From JAAYBF01 sp963715445 (GTDB taxonomy: Bacteria; Actinomycetota; Thermoleophilia; Solirubrobacterales; Thermoleophilaceae): a DNA stretch of 64,000 nucleotides. The DNA lies in NCBI GenBank assembly GCA_963715445.1, contig OY970240.1:1302001-1366000 (forward strand), read 5' to 3'. A model generated the notes under the pieces. It ran no database searches. It saw nothing but the letters and a program-made list of their open reading frames with translations, and had not been told where the DNA came from. A program made the translations under genes and the position numbers. Position 1 is the first letter of the stretch. The number at the start of each line of letters is the position of its first letter. Below are positions 24,181 through 32,730 of this stretch, one piece after another.

Positions 24181-26271
24181 ATGGCGGCCGTGACCACTGC
24201 CATCCCCGAGGCCTTCGCAAGCGACGCTCTAGACCGTCTTCGCACGCTGACCGGGAGCCCCACCGCGGAGTTCCACGCCGACCAGCTCGAGGCGATCCAC
24301 GACATCGTGGCTGACCGTGCGCGCGTGCTGTGCGTGCAGCGCACGGGTTGGGGCAAGTCGGCGGTGTACTTCCTCGCGACGTCGCTGCTGCGGGAGGCCG
24401 GCGCCGGGCCGACGCTGATCGTCAGCCCGCTGCTGGCGCTGATGCGCAACCAGGTGGCGGCGGCCGAGCGCCTCGGCCTCCGGGCGCAGACGGTCAACAG
24501 CACCAACCGCGACGATTGGGACGCCGTCCGCGACCTGCTCGCCGCGGACACGGTGGACCTGCTCCTGATCAGCCCCGAGCGGCTCAACAACCAGCGCTTC
24601 CGCGAGGACATGCTGCCGCTGTTCGCCGCTTCCGTCGGGCTGCTCGTGATCGACGAGGCGCACTGCATCTCCGATTGGGGGCACGACTTCCGGCCGGACT
24701 ACCGCCGCGTGAAGGACATGCTTGATTCGCTTGCGCCCGAGGTGGCGGTTCTCGGGACCACGGCCACCGCGAACGATCGGGTCGTGCAGGACGTGCTCGA
24801 TCAGCTCTCCAAAGACGGCGAGGAGCCGCTGCGCTCCTATCGCGGACCGCTCGCGCGCACGAGCCTGCGGCTCGAGGCGATCGAGCTGCCCACCCCCGCC
24901 GAGCGCCTCGCCTGGCTGGTGGAGCACCTCCCCTCGATGGAGGGCTCGGGCATCGTCTACACCCTCACCAAGCGAGATGCCGAGCAGGTGGCTGCGTTCC
25001 TGACCGCCAACGGCGTGCCCGCCCTTCACTACAGCGGGGATCAGGAGACCGGCGCCAGGATCGAGATCGAGGATCTGCTGCTGCGCAACGAGATCAAGGC
25101 GGTGGTCGCCACGAGCGCCTTGGGCATGGGCTACGACAAGGCCGATCTCACCTTCGTCGTGCACTATCAGGCGCCCGGATCGGTGGTGTCCTACTACCAG
25201 CAGGTGGGTCGCGCGGGGCGCGGCGTGGACCACGCCGACGTGGTCCTGCTGCGCGGCTACGAGGATCGCAGCATCCAGGACTTCTTCATCGAGCAGGCGT
25301 TTCCGCAGGAGGATCGCGTGAGCGCGGTGCTCGACGAGCTCGCCGGCGCGGGTGAGGACGGGCGCACCTCGCGCGATCTGATGGGCGTGGTCAACCTGGG
25401 CATGGGTCGCATCGAGGCGATGCTGAAGATCCTCGACGTGGAGGGGGCGGTGCGCCGCGACGGAGCCCGCTGGCACGCCGTGCCCGACGCCGGCTGGCGT
25501 TACGACGCCGAGCGCTACGAGCAGGTCACCGCGCTGCGCCGCACCGAGCAGGAGGCGATGGCGGCCTATGGCACGAACGGGCGCTGCCTGATGCGCGTCC
25601 TGCAGGAGGAGCTCGACGACCCGGATCCGCAGGACTGCGGACGCTGCTCGGTCTGCACCTCGCCGCGGTTCGCCGAGAAGCCCTCCTCGGAGCTCGTGGA
25701 GCTGGCGCAGCGCCACCTGCGCTCCCGCCCGATCGAGCTCGCGGTGCGCAAGATGGCGCCGGACCACGAGGGGACGATGCGCCGGATCCCCGAGAACGCC
25801 CAGATCGAGCAGGGCTGGGCGCTGGCGCGGCTGGGCGACGGCGGCTGGTGGCCGGCCATCGAGCGGGGAGCCAAGGCGGGCAGCATCGACGACGAGATAG
25901 CGCTCGCGCTCGCGGACATCCTGCGTGGGGCGGGCACCCCTGTCGCGTGGGTGACGAGCATTCCCTCCGCCCGCCTGGGCGATGTCTACGACCGGCTGGC
26001 CGAGCGCCTCGCCGAGGAGCTCGGCGTGGAGTACGTCGCGCTGCTCGAGCGCAAGGAGGAGAGGCCCCCTCAGCGCGCCATGGCGAATGCGGTCCAGCAG
26101 GTGGCCAATGTGCGCGGAGCGTTCGAGGTGACAGGGGAGCCGCCGCCCGGAACGGGCGTGCTGCTCGACGACAGGCGCCTCTCGGGCTGGACGCTCGCGA
26201 TGGTCGGCGGCCAGCTGCGGCGAGCGGGGGCGCAGGCCGTGGTGCCCGTAGCCCTCGCGACGCTGCTCTAG
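24181..26271 (+). CDS. RecQ-family ATP-dependent DNA helicase with C-terminal phosphoribosyltransferase-like domain
   Basis: 696 residues. Walker A is QRTGWGKSA (Lys59; Trp replaces the usual Gly). DEAH box and the RecQ signature DEAHCISDWGHDFRPDYRR follow. Motif VI is QQVGRAGRG. A zinc-binding segment (CGRCSVCTSPRF) follows, then an RQC-like region. The last about 130 residues resemble a phosphoribosyltransferase (LLDDRRLSGWTLAMVGGQLR, where a PRPP loop would usually be VDDIxxTGxT), similar to ComF-like domains. Such RecQ-PRTase fusions occur in actinobacteria. It unwinds 3'-tailed or forked DNA in recombination and repair. Whether the PRTase-like part is catalytic is doubtful because the loop is altered. 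Confidence 0.9.
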   Translation: MAAVTTAIPEAFASDALDRLRTLTGSPTAEFHADQLEAIHDIVADRARVLCVQRTGWGKSAVYFLATSLLREAGAGPTLIVSPLLALMRNQVAAAERLGLRAQTVNSTNRDDWDAVRDLLAADTVDLLLISPERLNNQRFREDMLPLFAASVGLLVIDEAHCISDWGHDFRPDYRRVKDMLDSLAPEVAVLGTTATANDRVVQDVLDQLSKDGEEPLRSYRGPLARTSLRLEAIELPTPAERLAWLVEHLPSMEGSGIVYTLTKRDAEQVAAFLTANGVPALHYSGDQETGARIEIEDLLLRNEIKAVVATSALGMGYDKADLTFVVHYQAPGSVVSYYQQVGRAGRGVDHADVVLLRGYEDRSIQDFFIEQAFPQEDRVSAVLDELAGAGEDGRTSRDLMGVVNLGMGRIEAMLKILDVEGAVRRDGARWHAVPDAGWRYDAERYEQVTALRRTEQEAMAAYGTNGRCLMRVLQEELDDPDPQDCGRCSVCTSPRFAEKPSSELVELAQRHLRSRPIELAVRKMAPDHEGTMRRIPENAQIEQGWALARLGDGGWWPAIERGAKAGSIDDEIALALADILRGAGTPVAWVTSIPSARLGDVYDRLAERLAEELGVEYVALLERKEERPPQRAMANAVQQVANVRGAFEVTGEPPPGTGVLLDDRRLSGWTLAMVGGQLRRAGAQAVVPVALATLL

Positions 26272-26304
26272 CCTCTCGCTCACCGTCCGGCGCGGGCGGC
26301 CCTC

Positions 26305-26730
26305 ATGACCCTCGGAAATGACACGAACGCGGTGCTGCTGGCCGCCGGCCTGATCTTCCTCGGCGCGCTGCTGCTCGGTGTCTGGAAGTACCGGCAGATC
26401 GCGGCCAGCCCGACCGCGCAGGCGCACCCGTATGTGGACATCGCCCACCGCGCCGCGCTGATGTACTCGTTCGCGACGCTGCTGCTCGCGGTGTTCGTCG
26501 AGCTGAGCGGATGGAGTCAGACGGTCGATCTGATCGCCGCCTTCGCGACGATCTTCTTCTTCGTCTCGGCGGTCGTCAGCTATGCCTGGCACGGTGCCAA
26601 GCGGGACACCGACAACCAGTTCCTCGAGCCCTCTCCCGGAACGCACCCATCGATGTGGGCGCTCATAGTCGTGGAGATCGGCGGCTTCCTGGTGCTGCTG
26701 GCGGGCTTCGTGGAGGGCCAGATCCTCTGA
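26305..26730 (+). CDS. Hypothetical small membrane protein
   Basis: 141 residues with four predicted helices at about 9-26, 50-66, 72-92 and 115-137. No known family was recognised. It lies 33 bp after recQ. Its stop codon overlaps the probable CTG start of ltrA, so the two membrane proteins are probably coupled. The first loop contains a conserved-looking AHPYVDIAHRAALMYSF segment. Confidence 0.65.
   Translation: MTLGNDTNAVLLAAGLIFLGALLLGVWKYRQIAASPTAQAHPYVDIAHRAALMYSFATLLLAVFVELSGWSQTVDLIAAFATIFFFVSAVVSYAWHGAKRDTDNQFLEPSPGTHPSMWALIVVEIGGFLVLLAGFVEGQIL
26712..26717 (+). promoter_or_regulatory. Shine-Dalgarno before a non-canonical CTG start
   Basis: GGAGGG, 9 nt before CTG 26727. The LtrA frame has no ATG, GTG or TTG between the upstream stop and the conserved N-terminal motif, so this site decides the start. 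Confidence 0.45.
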
Positions 26731-27899
26731 GCGCGGACTCCTCGCGCGGACCGCGGCTCCAGGCGACGCTCCGCGAGAGCGAGAGCGTCACGCCGCTCGA
26801 GCTCTTCTTCGATCTCGTCTTCGTGCTCGCCTTCACCCAGGCGACGGCGCTGATGGCGGATCAGCCCACCTGGGAGGGGCTGGCGAAGGGACTGCTGGTG
26901 CTCGGGGTGATGTGGTGGGCGTGGGTCGGCTACGCGTGGCTCACCAGCGTCGTCGACCCGGAGGAGGGCGCGGTGCGGATCGCGATCTTCGCGGCGATGG
27001 CCGCCCTGCTGGTCTCGGCGCTGAGCATCCCGGAGGCGTTCGAAGATCTCGGCCTGCTCTTCGCGCTCGCATACGGCGGTGTGCGCGGCGGCCAGATCGC
27101 GCTGTTCGTGATCGCCAGCCGCGACGATCCGGGGCTGCGCCACTCGGTTCTCGGCCTCGCGGTCAGCACCGCCGTGGGCACCGGCCTGCTGATGGGCGCC
27201 TCCTTCGCCGACGGCGAGCTCCAGGGTGCGCTCTGGGCGCTCGCGCTGGCGCTCGACATGGGCGGGCCGCTGCTGATCGACTCGAGCGGCTGGCGCCTCT
27301 CCCCGAGCCACTTCGCCGAGCGGCACGGCCTGATCCTGATCATCGCCCTCGGCGAGTCGATCGTCGCGATCGGCATCGGAGCCGAGCACGGCGTGGACGC
27401 GGGGGTGGTGGCGGCAGCCGTGCTCGGGATCGTCGTCGCGGCGATGCTCTGGTGGATGTACTTCGACGTCGTCGCGCTCGTCTCGGAGCGCCGGCTGGTG
27501 GAGGCGCCGGAGGGCAAGGTGCGCAACGAGATGGCGCGAGACTCCTTCTCCTACCTGCACTTCCCGATGGTCGCCGGGATCATCCTGCTGGCGCTGGGGA
27601 TGAAGAAGACGCTCGAGCACGTCGATGAGCCGCTGAAGCTGGTCCCGGCTGTGGCGCTGCTCGGCGGGGTAGCCCTCTACTCGCTCGCCCATGTTGCGTT
27701 CCGCTGGCGCAACGTGCACACGCTCAACACGCGCCGGCTCGGCTTCGCCCTGCTGCTGCCGGCATTGATCCCGCTGGCCGTCGCGTTGCCGGCGCTGGCC
27801 TCTCTCGCGATCGTCGCCGCGCTGCTGGTGGCGCTCGTCGCCTACGAGACGCACAGCTACGGCGAGGCTCGGGCGCGCCTGCGCCACGAGCTGCACTAG
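26727..27899 (+). CDS. ltrA: Low temperature requirement protein A family membrane protein
   Basis: About 390 residues, multispanning (about 10-12 helices). The diagnostic N-terminal motif VTPLELFFDLVFVLAFTQAT lies within the first 40 residues. Conserved ERHGLILIIALGESIVAIG and a late HYLHFPM-like segment (SYLHFPMVAGI) follow. The LtrA family was named from a Listeria cold-growth locus and its biochemical function is unknown. The only plausible start is CTG at 26727 (CTGA overlap with the preceding stop, with Shine-Dalgarno), because the frame has no canonical start before the motif. It ends just before the convergent maoC-like gene. Confidence 0.88.
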   Translation: MSADSSRGPRLQATLRESESVTPLELFFDLVFVLAFTQATALMADQPTWEGLAKGLLVLGVMWWAWVGYAWLTSVVDPEEGAVRIAIFAAMAALLVSALSIPEAFEDLGLLFALAYGGVRGGQIALFVIASRDDPGLRHSVLGLAVSTAVGTGLLMGASFADGELQGALWALALALDMGGPLLIDSSGWRLSPSHFAERHGLILIIALGESIVAIGIGAEHGVDAGVVAAAVLGIVVAAMLWWMYFDVVALVSERRLVEAPEGKVRNEMARDSFSYLHFPMVAGIILLALGMKKTLEHVDEPLKLVPAVALLGGVALYSLAHVAFRWRNVHTLNTRRLGFALLLPALIPLAVALPALASLAIVAALLVALVAYETHSYGEARARLRHELH

Positions 27900-27913
27900 C
27901 GCGCCCGGCAGAT

Positions 27914-27929
27914 CGCTCGGCGCTGAGCG
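27914..27929. terminator. Weak hairpin between convergent ltrA and MaoC genes
   Basis: 5-bp arms CGCTC/GAGCG with a 6-nt loop in the 30-bp gap. No T-run. Confidence 0.25.
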
Positions 27930-28409
27930 TCAGACGAGCGCGCGGCCGACGGACTCGCCGACGCAGCAGGGCTTCTCGGAGCCTTCGACCTCGAGCGTGA
28001 AGCGCGTGGCGATCTGGAACCAGCCGTTGCCCACGTCCTCGACCGAGACGACCTCGGCGCTCGCGCGAACGCGGGAGCCGGCGGGCACCGGTGCGGGGAA
28101 GCGCACCTTGTTCCAGCCGTAGTTCACGGCGAGCTTGAAGCCGGTCGGCTGGATCAGGTCGAGCCGGAAGCCGTCGATCATCCCGAGGGTCAGGTTCCCG
28201 TGGGCGATCGTGGTGCCGAACGGGCTCTCCGCCTTCGCTCGCTCCACGTCCACGTGGATCCACTGGTGATCGCCGGAGAGCTCGGCGAAGGTGTCGATCT
28301 GGTCCTGGGTGACCTCACGCCAGTCGCTCGGCCCGATGGGCCTTCCCACGAGGGACTTGAACTCCTCGATGCCGTTTACGGTGACGGGGGCCACGGGTCG
28401 CGTGAGCAT
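27930..28409 (-). CDS. MaoC-family (R)-enoyl-CoA hydratase-like protein
   Basis: 159 residues from ATG 28409, a single hot-dog fold. The hydratase-2 motif is present as FAELSGDHQWIHVD followed by PFGTTIAHGNLTLGM, with the catalytic Asp/His pair (D and H of GDHQWIH). It hydrates trans-2-enoyl-CoA or related thioesters in fatty-acid or polyhydroxyalkanoate metabolism. An upstream in-frame ATG (28463) would overlap the divergent DUF3159 gene and lacks support. It has no metabolic operon partners here; the fatty-acyl-CoA ligase lies 10 kb away. Confidence 0.9.
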   Translation of the reverse strand: MLTRPVAPVTVNGIEEFKSLVGRPIGPSDWREVTQDQIDTFAELSGDHQWIHVDVERAKAESPFGTTIAHGNLTLGMIDGFRLDLIQPTGFKLAVNYGWNKVRFPAPVPAGSRVRASAEVVSVEDVGNGWFQIATRFTLEVEGSEKPCCVGESVGRALV

Positions 28410-28445
28410 ACTGCGCGTCCGCCGGCACCCTGACACCATGGCGCG

Positions 28446-29096
28446 GTGGCCGATACACCTCAAGACCCTCGGCAGGCGGCTGTGGCTGCGGCGGCGAGCG
28501 CGCCTACGGCGGGCACGGCGTTCGCCGACGCCCTGGGAGGTCCGCTCGGCGTCGTCGAGTCCGGGCTGCCCGCCGTGGCGTTCGTCACGGCCTACACGGC
28601 CACCGGCCAGGACGCGCGCCTCTCGGCGCTGATCGCCCTTGCGATCGGCCTCGGGCTGGCGGTGGCCCGCCTCGCTCGCAGGCAGACCCTCCAGTACGCC
28701 GTCTCAGGGCTGGCGGGGGTGGCGCTGGCGGCCTTCGTCGTATCGCGCACCGGCCGCGCGGAGGACTTCTTCCTTCCCGGCCTCCTGACCAACGCGGCCT
28801 ATGCGGCCGCGGCGGTGGTGTCGATCCTCATCCGCCGGCCGCTGGTGGGCGTGGTCGTGGGGATGGCCACGGGCGAGGGGATGGAGTGGCGCCAGGATCC
28901 TCTTCGCACGCGCGCCTACGTGCGCGCGACGTATCTGTGGGCCGGGCTCTTCCTCGTGCGCCTCGCGGTGCAGCTGCCCCTCTACCTCGCCGGCGCGGTG
29001 GTCGCGCTGGGGGTCGCTCGCGTGGCGATGGGCCTGCCGCTGTTCGCGGTCGGGGTCTGGCTCTCGTGGCTCATGCTGCGCCCGCGCACGAGCTAG
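28446..29096 (+). CDS. DUF3159 family membrane protein
   Basis: 216 residues, GTG start. A cytoplasmic Ala-rich N-terminus is followed by about six helices. The motif FFLPGLLTNAAYAAAAVVSI and the later RRPLVGVVVGMATGEGMEWR resemble DUF3159, an actinobacterial family of unknown function. It is divergent from the MaoC gene (36-bp gap) and convergent with the methyltransferase gene (11-bp gap). Confidence 0.8.
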   Translation: MADTPQDPRQAAVAAAASAPTAGTAFADALGGPLGVVESGLPAVAFVTAYTATGQDARLSALIALAIGLGLAVARLARRQTLQYAVSGLAGVALAAFVVSRTGRAEDFFLPGLLTNAAYAAAAVVSILIRRPLVGVVVGMATGEGMEWRQDPLRTRAYVRATYLWAGLFLVRLAVQLPLYLAGAVVALGVARVAMGLPLFAVGVWLSWLMLRPRTS

Positions 29097-29107
29097 CGGA
29101 GCCCGCC

Positions 29108-29608
29108 CTAGATGGCGGCGAGGGTCTCCACGCCGCTCTCGAGGTCGAGCAGGATCCGCTTGCGCTCCATCCCGCCGCCGTAGCCGACCAGCTTCCCGTT
29201 CACCCCGATGACGCGATGGCAGGGCACGATCACCGAGATCGGGTTGCTGCCGTTGGCCAGGCCCACGGCGCGCGCGGCTCCCGGCTGGCCGATCCGCTGG
29301 GCGAGCTCGCCGTAGCTCGTGGTCTCGCCGTACGGGATCTCCAGCAGCGCATCCCAGACGAGGCGCTGGAACGGCCCGCCCTCCATGGCGAGCGGGACGT
29401 CGAAGCTCGTGCGCCGGCCCGCGAAGTACTCCTCCAGCTGCACCCTCACGTGGTCGAACGCGGCAGCCGCCTCGACCCAGTCCGCGCGGACGGCCACCGG
29501 CTTGCGGCCCTCGCGCATGTATAGGCCGCGCAGGCTGCGGCCGTCCCCCACGAGCAGCAGCTCGCCGATAGGGCTGGGGATGGTCGTGTAGAGGGTGGGC
29601 GAGGTCAC
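29108..29608 (-). CDS. ogt: Methylated-DNA--protein-cysteine S-methyltransferase
   Basis: 166 residues, GTG start. It removes alkyl groups from O6-alkylguanine by suicidal transfer to a cysteine. The active-site motif is IVPCHRVIG (Cys130). The DNA-binding helix-turn-helix (IPYGETTSYGELAQRIG) precedes it and the C-terminal YGGGMERKRILLDLE is typical. The N-terminal domain lacks the Ada regulatory module, so it is the stand-alone Ogt type. No other adaptive-response genes are adjacent. Confidence 0.95.
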   Translation of the reverse strand: MTSPTLYTTIPSPIGELLLVGDGRSLRGLYMREGRKPVAVRADWVEAAAAFDHVRVQLEEYFAGRRTSFDVPLAMEGGPFQRLVWDALLEIPYGETTSYGELAQRIGQPGAARAVGLANGSNPISVIVPCHRVIGVNGKLVGYGGGMERKRILLDLESGVETLAAI

Positions 29609-29734
29609 CGACTGACCATCTCACAGCCTGCGGCCGGCGGAGGCCGGGCTGCGGTGCCGCAAAGGCTGAGGGGTGGATCGAAGCGAGCCGGAGGTCTAGC
29701 CTGTCGCTACCGCCAGCAGACAGAGGAGCTCGCC

Positions 29735-30559
29735 GTGGGCGTTGAAGACGACTTCAAGCAGGGCCAGCGCAAGATGTGGGCCTCCGGCGACTTCCCGACG
29801 ATCGCGAAGACGATCCAGGGGGCTTCCGACGCCGTCGTCGAACGGCTCGGTGTCGAGCCCGGCCAGGACCTGCTCGATGTGGCAACCGGGAGCGGCAACG
29901 CCGCCGTGCCCGCCGCCCAGCGCGGTGCTCGCGTCACCGGGCTGGACCTGGTGCCGGACCTGCTCGATGCGGCACGTCGCCGGGCCGGCGAAGCCGGGGT
30001 CGAGGTCGAGTGGGTGGAGGGTGACGCCGAGGCGCTGCCGTTCGAGGATGCGTCGTTCGACCGCGTCAGCTCGGTGTTCGGCGTCATGTTCGCGCCGCGC
30101 CACCAACAGGCCGCCGACGAGCTGGTCCGGGTGGCGAGGCCGGGCGCCCGCATCGCCGTGGCGGCGTGGACGCCGGAGGGTCTCAACGGGCAGCTGTTCA
30201 AGGTCATCGGCGCCCATATGCCGCCTCCGCCTCCCGAGCTGAAGCGCCCGGTGATGTGGGGCGACGAGGACTACGTTCGAGGGCTCTTCGACGATCCGCG
30301 CTTGGAGGTCGACTGCGAGCGGCTGGCCGTTCCGGTCGCCTGGGACTCGATCGACGGCTGGATCACCCACTGCGAGAGCGCGCTCGGCCCCACGGTGATG
30401 GCCAAGGCGGCGCTCGAGCCGCAGGGCAAGTGGGCTGCAGCCCGAGCCGATCTGGTGGACCTGTACGAGCGCTTCAACGAGGCCGATGACGGAACGCTCA
30501 ACGCGCCGGCGGACTATCTGGTCACAGTGGTCTCGGTGAGTGAGAGCTCGGCGGGCTGA
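29735..30559 (+). CDS. Class I SAM-dependent methyltransferase
   Basis: 274 residues from GTG 29735, selected because GAGGAG (29723-29728) lies 6 nt upstream. Motif I is LLDVATGSGNAAVPAA, with an acidic end of beta-2 (GLDLVPDLLD) and motif II/III DASFDRVSSVFGVMFAPR. It resembles UbiE/menaquinone-type and small-molecule methyltransferases. The C-terminal cap contains WDSIDGWITHCESALGP. The substrate is unknown. It is followed 28 bp later by a secreted-protein gene that has its own -10-like element. Confidence 0.88.
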   Translation: MGVEDDFKQGQRKMWASGDFPTIAKTIQGASDAVVERLGVEPGQDLLDVATGSGNAAVPAAQRGARVTGLDLVPDLLDAARRRAGEAGVEVEWVEGDAEALPFEDASFDRVSSVFGVMFAPRHQQAADELVRVARPGARIAVAAWTPEGLNGQLFKVIGAHMPPPPPELKRPVMWGDEDYVRGLFDDPRLEVDCERLAVPVAWDSIDGWITHCESALGPTVMAKAALEPQGKWAAARADLVDLYERFNEADDGTLNAPADYLVTVVSVSESSAG

Positions 30560-30575
30560 GCGGCTCTCACCGCCA

Positions 30576-30581
30576 TATGCT
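30576..30581 (+). promoter_or_regulatory. -10-like element, probable leaderless start
   Basis: TATGCT with 6 nt to ATG 30588 of the secreted protein gene. Confidence 0.45.
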
Positions 30582-30587
30582 CCGCCC

Positions 30588-31139
30588 ATGAAGAACGCGA
30601 CCGCCCGCCTGACCCTGCCGCTGCTCACCGCCGCCCTCAGCGCCTGCTGTGTTGCGGCCCCCGCCGCCTTCGCCGGCGAGAAGGAGGCCGTGGCCAAGCT
30701 CGCGAAGGCCAAGAAGCCCGCCGGCCCGCGCGTGAAGATCCTCGGCTTCTCGACCTTTCCCAGAGTCGGCATCCCGTCCATCCAGGCCAAGCCCGGCAAG
30801 AAGATCACGCAGTGCTACAACGGCTACGGCGGCCAGCGTGAGATCAACGCCGTGTGGCAGGGGAAGGGCATCGCCAAGCGCACCAAGATGGGGGTCGCGC
30901 TGTGGGGCGGGGGGTTCAACTCGCCGTTTCAGAGCGAGCCGAGCAACGAGGACGTCATGAAGGACAACGGCTTCAAGTGGAAGTACAGGGCGTCCAAGGT
31001 CCACCAGGAGGCTTACGGTTTCTCGTTCGCGGGCGGGCCCTTCGGGCCGCAGAGCATCGACGGCACGTGGACCTTCAAGGTGCTCCTGAAGGGCAAGGTC
31101 GCGGCGCGCAAGAAGGTCGTCGTCGAGTGCGAGGCATGA
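30588..31139 (+). CDS. Hypothetical secreted protein
   Basis: 183 residues with a clear signal peptide (hydrophobic core about 9-25, cleavage near AFAG). A lysine-rich linker (KLAKAKKPAGPRVKILG) precedes the mature domain, which has two cysteines (TQCYNGYGG and VVVECEA) and a likely beta-sandwich pattern, ending in a TWTFKVLLKGK strand. No family was recognised. Several proteins in this window share the signal peptide plus Lys/Gly-rich, Ig-like layout (43924, 59638), so this may be a lineage-specific surface protein. Confidence 0.65.
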   Translation: MKNATARLTLPLLTAALSACCVAAPAAFAGEKEAVAKLAKAKKPAGPRVKILGFSTFPRVGIPSIQAKPGKKITQCYNGYGGQREINAVWQGKGIAKRTKMGVALWGGGFNSPFQSEPSNEDVMKDNGFKWKYRASKVHQEAYGFSFAGGPFGPQSIDGTWTFKVLLKGKVAARKKVVVECEA

Positions 31140-31159
31140 TCGACCCGCGCACGAGCTGA

Positions 31160-31181
31160 CCGACCGTCTCGAGCCGGTCGG
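31160..31181 (+). terminator. Intrinsic-type hairpin
   Basis: Perfect 7-bp arms CCGACCG/CGGTCGG with an 8-nt loop, 20 nt after the secreted-protein stop. The MFS gene begins 30 nt later. There is no strong T-run. Confidence 0.45.
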
Positions 31182-31211
31182 CTGCCCGTCGCGTCTGCGA
31201 AGGTCATTCCC

Positions 31212-32720
31212 GTGAAGGACGACGCGCGCGTCAAGCGCATCACCCTGATCGCGGCGGTCCTCGGATCGGGAGTCGTGTTCCTGGACGGCACCGTCGTCAA
31301 CGTGGCCCTGCCGGCGATCCGTGACGATCTCGAGACGGGGTTCGTGGCGCAGCAGTGGGTGGTGGAGGCGTACCTGCTCACGCTCGGCGCGCTGCTGCTC
31401 GTGGGCGGATCGCTCGGGGACATCCTCGGCCGCCGCCGGGTCTTCGCGGCCGGCCTGACCGCCTTCGGGGTGACGTCGCTGCTGTGCGCGATCGCTCCCA
31501 GCGCCGGCCTGCTGGTGGCTGCCCGCACGCTGCAGGGCGCCGCCGGGGCGCTGCTCGTACCCGCCAGCCTGGCCTTGATCACCGCCACCTTCCCGCGCGA
31601 CGAGCGCGGGGCGGCGATCGGCAGCTGGACCGCCTGGACCGGCATCGCCTTCGTGGTCGGGCCGCTCGGTGGAGGGGCGATCGTGGAGTACGTCTCCTGG
31701 CGCTGGATCTTCGCGATCAACGTGCCGCTCGTCCTGGCGACGCTGGCGCTGGTGCGCGCAGGCGTGGAGGAGAGCCTCGACGGGCAGTCCTCGCGCCGGA
31801 TCGACTACCTGGGCGCGCTGCTCGTGTCGCTGGGCCTGGCCGGGCCGGTGTTCGCGCTGATCGAGCAGCAGACCTATGGCTGGGGGGATCCGCTCGTGCT
31901 CGTGCCGCTGATCGCGGGGGTCGTGCTGCTGGCCGTCTTCGTCCTCCACGAGCGCCGCACCGATCATCCGATGCTCCCGCTCGGGCTGTTCTCCTCGCGC
32001 AACTTCAGCGTCGGCAACCTGGCGACGCTCGGCATCTACGGCGGGCTCGGAGCCGCCACCTTCTTCGTCACGATCTACCTGCAGCAGGTGTCCGGCTACA
32101 GCCCGATCGGCGCGGGCCTGGCATTGATGCCGATAACCGTCGTCATGTGGCTGCTGTCGAGCCGCTTCGGCCGGCTGTCGGACCGGATCGGCCCGCGGCT
32201 GCTGATGGGCCTCGGGCCGATCGTGGCGGGCCTCGGGCTGATCTGGATGGGGCGCGTCGGCGTCCGGGTGGACTATGTGACCGAGCTGCTGCCGGGCGTC
32301 CTCGTGTTCGGCCTTGGGCTCTCGGCTACCGTGGCGCCGCTCACGAGCACGGTGCTCGGCGCGGTGCCCGAGCACAACGCCGGCGTGGCGAGCGGGGTGA
32401 ACAACCAGGTGGCGCGGGTGGCGGCGCTGCTGGCCATCGCCGTGGTCGGCGCGGTAGTGGCCGCTCGCTTCGAAGCGGTGCTGGAGGAGCGCTCGGCGGG
32501 GCTCCCGCCGGCGGATCGTGCCGCCGTGGCGGACGCGCGACCGCTCTCCGGCGGCGTCAAGGGCCGGCCGGCGCTCGACCGGCCCGTCGAGCAGGCGTCG
32601 GTCTCCGCCAACCGCATGGGGATGGGTGTCGGCGGCGGGCTGGTGATTCTCGGTGGGATCATCTCGCTCATCGGGATCGCCAACCCTCGTCGTCTCGAGC
32701 CGACGACCGGCGCGAGCTAG
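31212..32720 (+). CDS. MFS multidrug efflux transporter (DHA2/EmrB-like)
   Basis: 502 residues, GTG start, about 14 predicted helices, the size and topology of the DHA2 drug:H+ antiporter family. Motif D1 (FLDGTVVNVALPAI) and motif A (GSLGDILGRRRVF) are intact, as is motif C-like GIAFVVGPLGGG. It probably exports hydrophobic compounds using the proton gradient. No regulator is adjacent. It is followed 10 bp later by the -10-like element of the metzincin gene. Confidence 0.92.
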   Translation: MKDDARVKRITLIAAVLGSGVVFLDGTVVNVALPAIRDDLETGFVAQQWVVEAYLLTLGALLLVGGSLGDILGRRRVFAAGLTAFGVTSLLCAIAPSAGLLVAARTLQGAAGALLVPASLALITATFPRDERGAAIGSWTAWTGIAFVVGPLGGGAIVEYVSWRWIFAINVPLVLATLALVRAGVEESLDGQSSRRIDYLGALLVSLGLAGPVFALIEQQTYGWGDPLVLVPLIAGVVLLAVFVLHERRTDHPMLPLGLFSSRNFSVGNLATLGIYGGLGAATFFVTIYLQQVSGYSPIGAGLALMPITVVMWLLSSRFGRLSDRIGPRLLMGLGPIVAGLGLIWMGRVGVRVDYVTELLPGVLVFGLGLSATVAPLTSTVLGAVPEHNAGVASGVNNQVARVAALLAIAVVGAVVAARFEAVLEERSAGLPPADRAAVADARPLSGGVKGRPALDRPVEQASVSANRMGMGVGGGLVILGGIISLIGIANPRRLEPTTGAS

Positions 32721-32723
32721 CAT
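32718..32723 (+). promoter_or_regulatory. -10-like element upstream of metzincin gene
   Basis: TAGCAT overlapping the MFS stop codon, 7 nt before TTG 32731. It suggests a leaderless TTG start six codons upstream of ATG 32749. Confidence 0.4.
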
Positions 32724-32730
32724 CGTCCTC

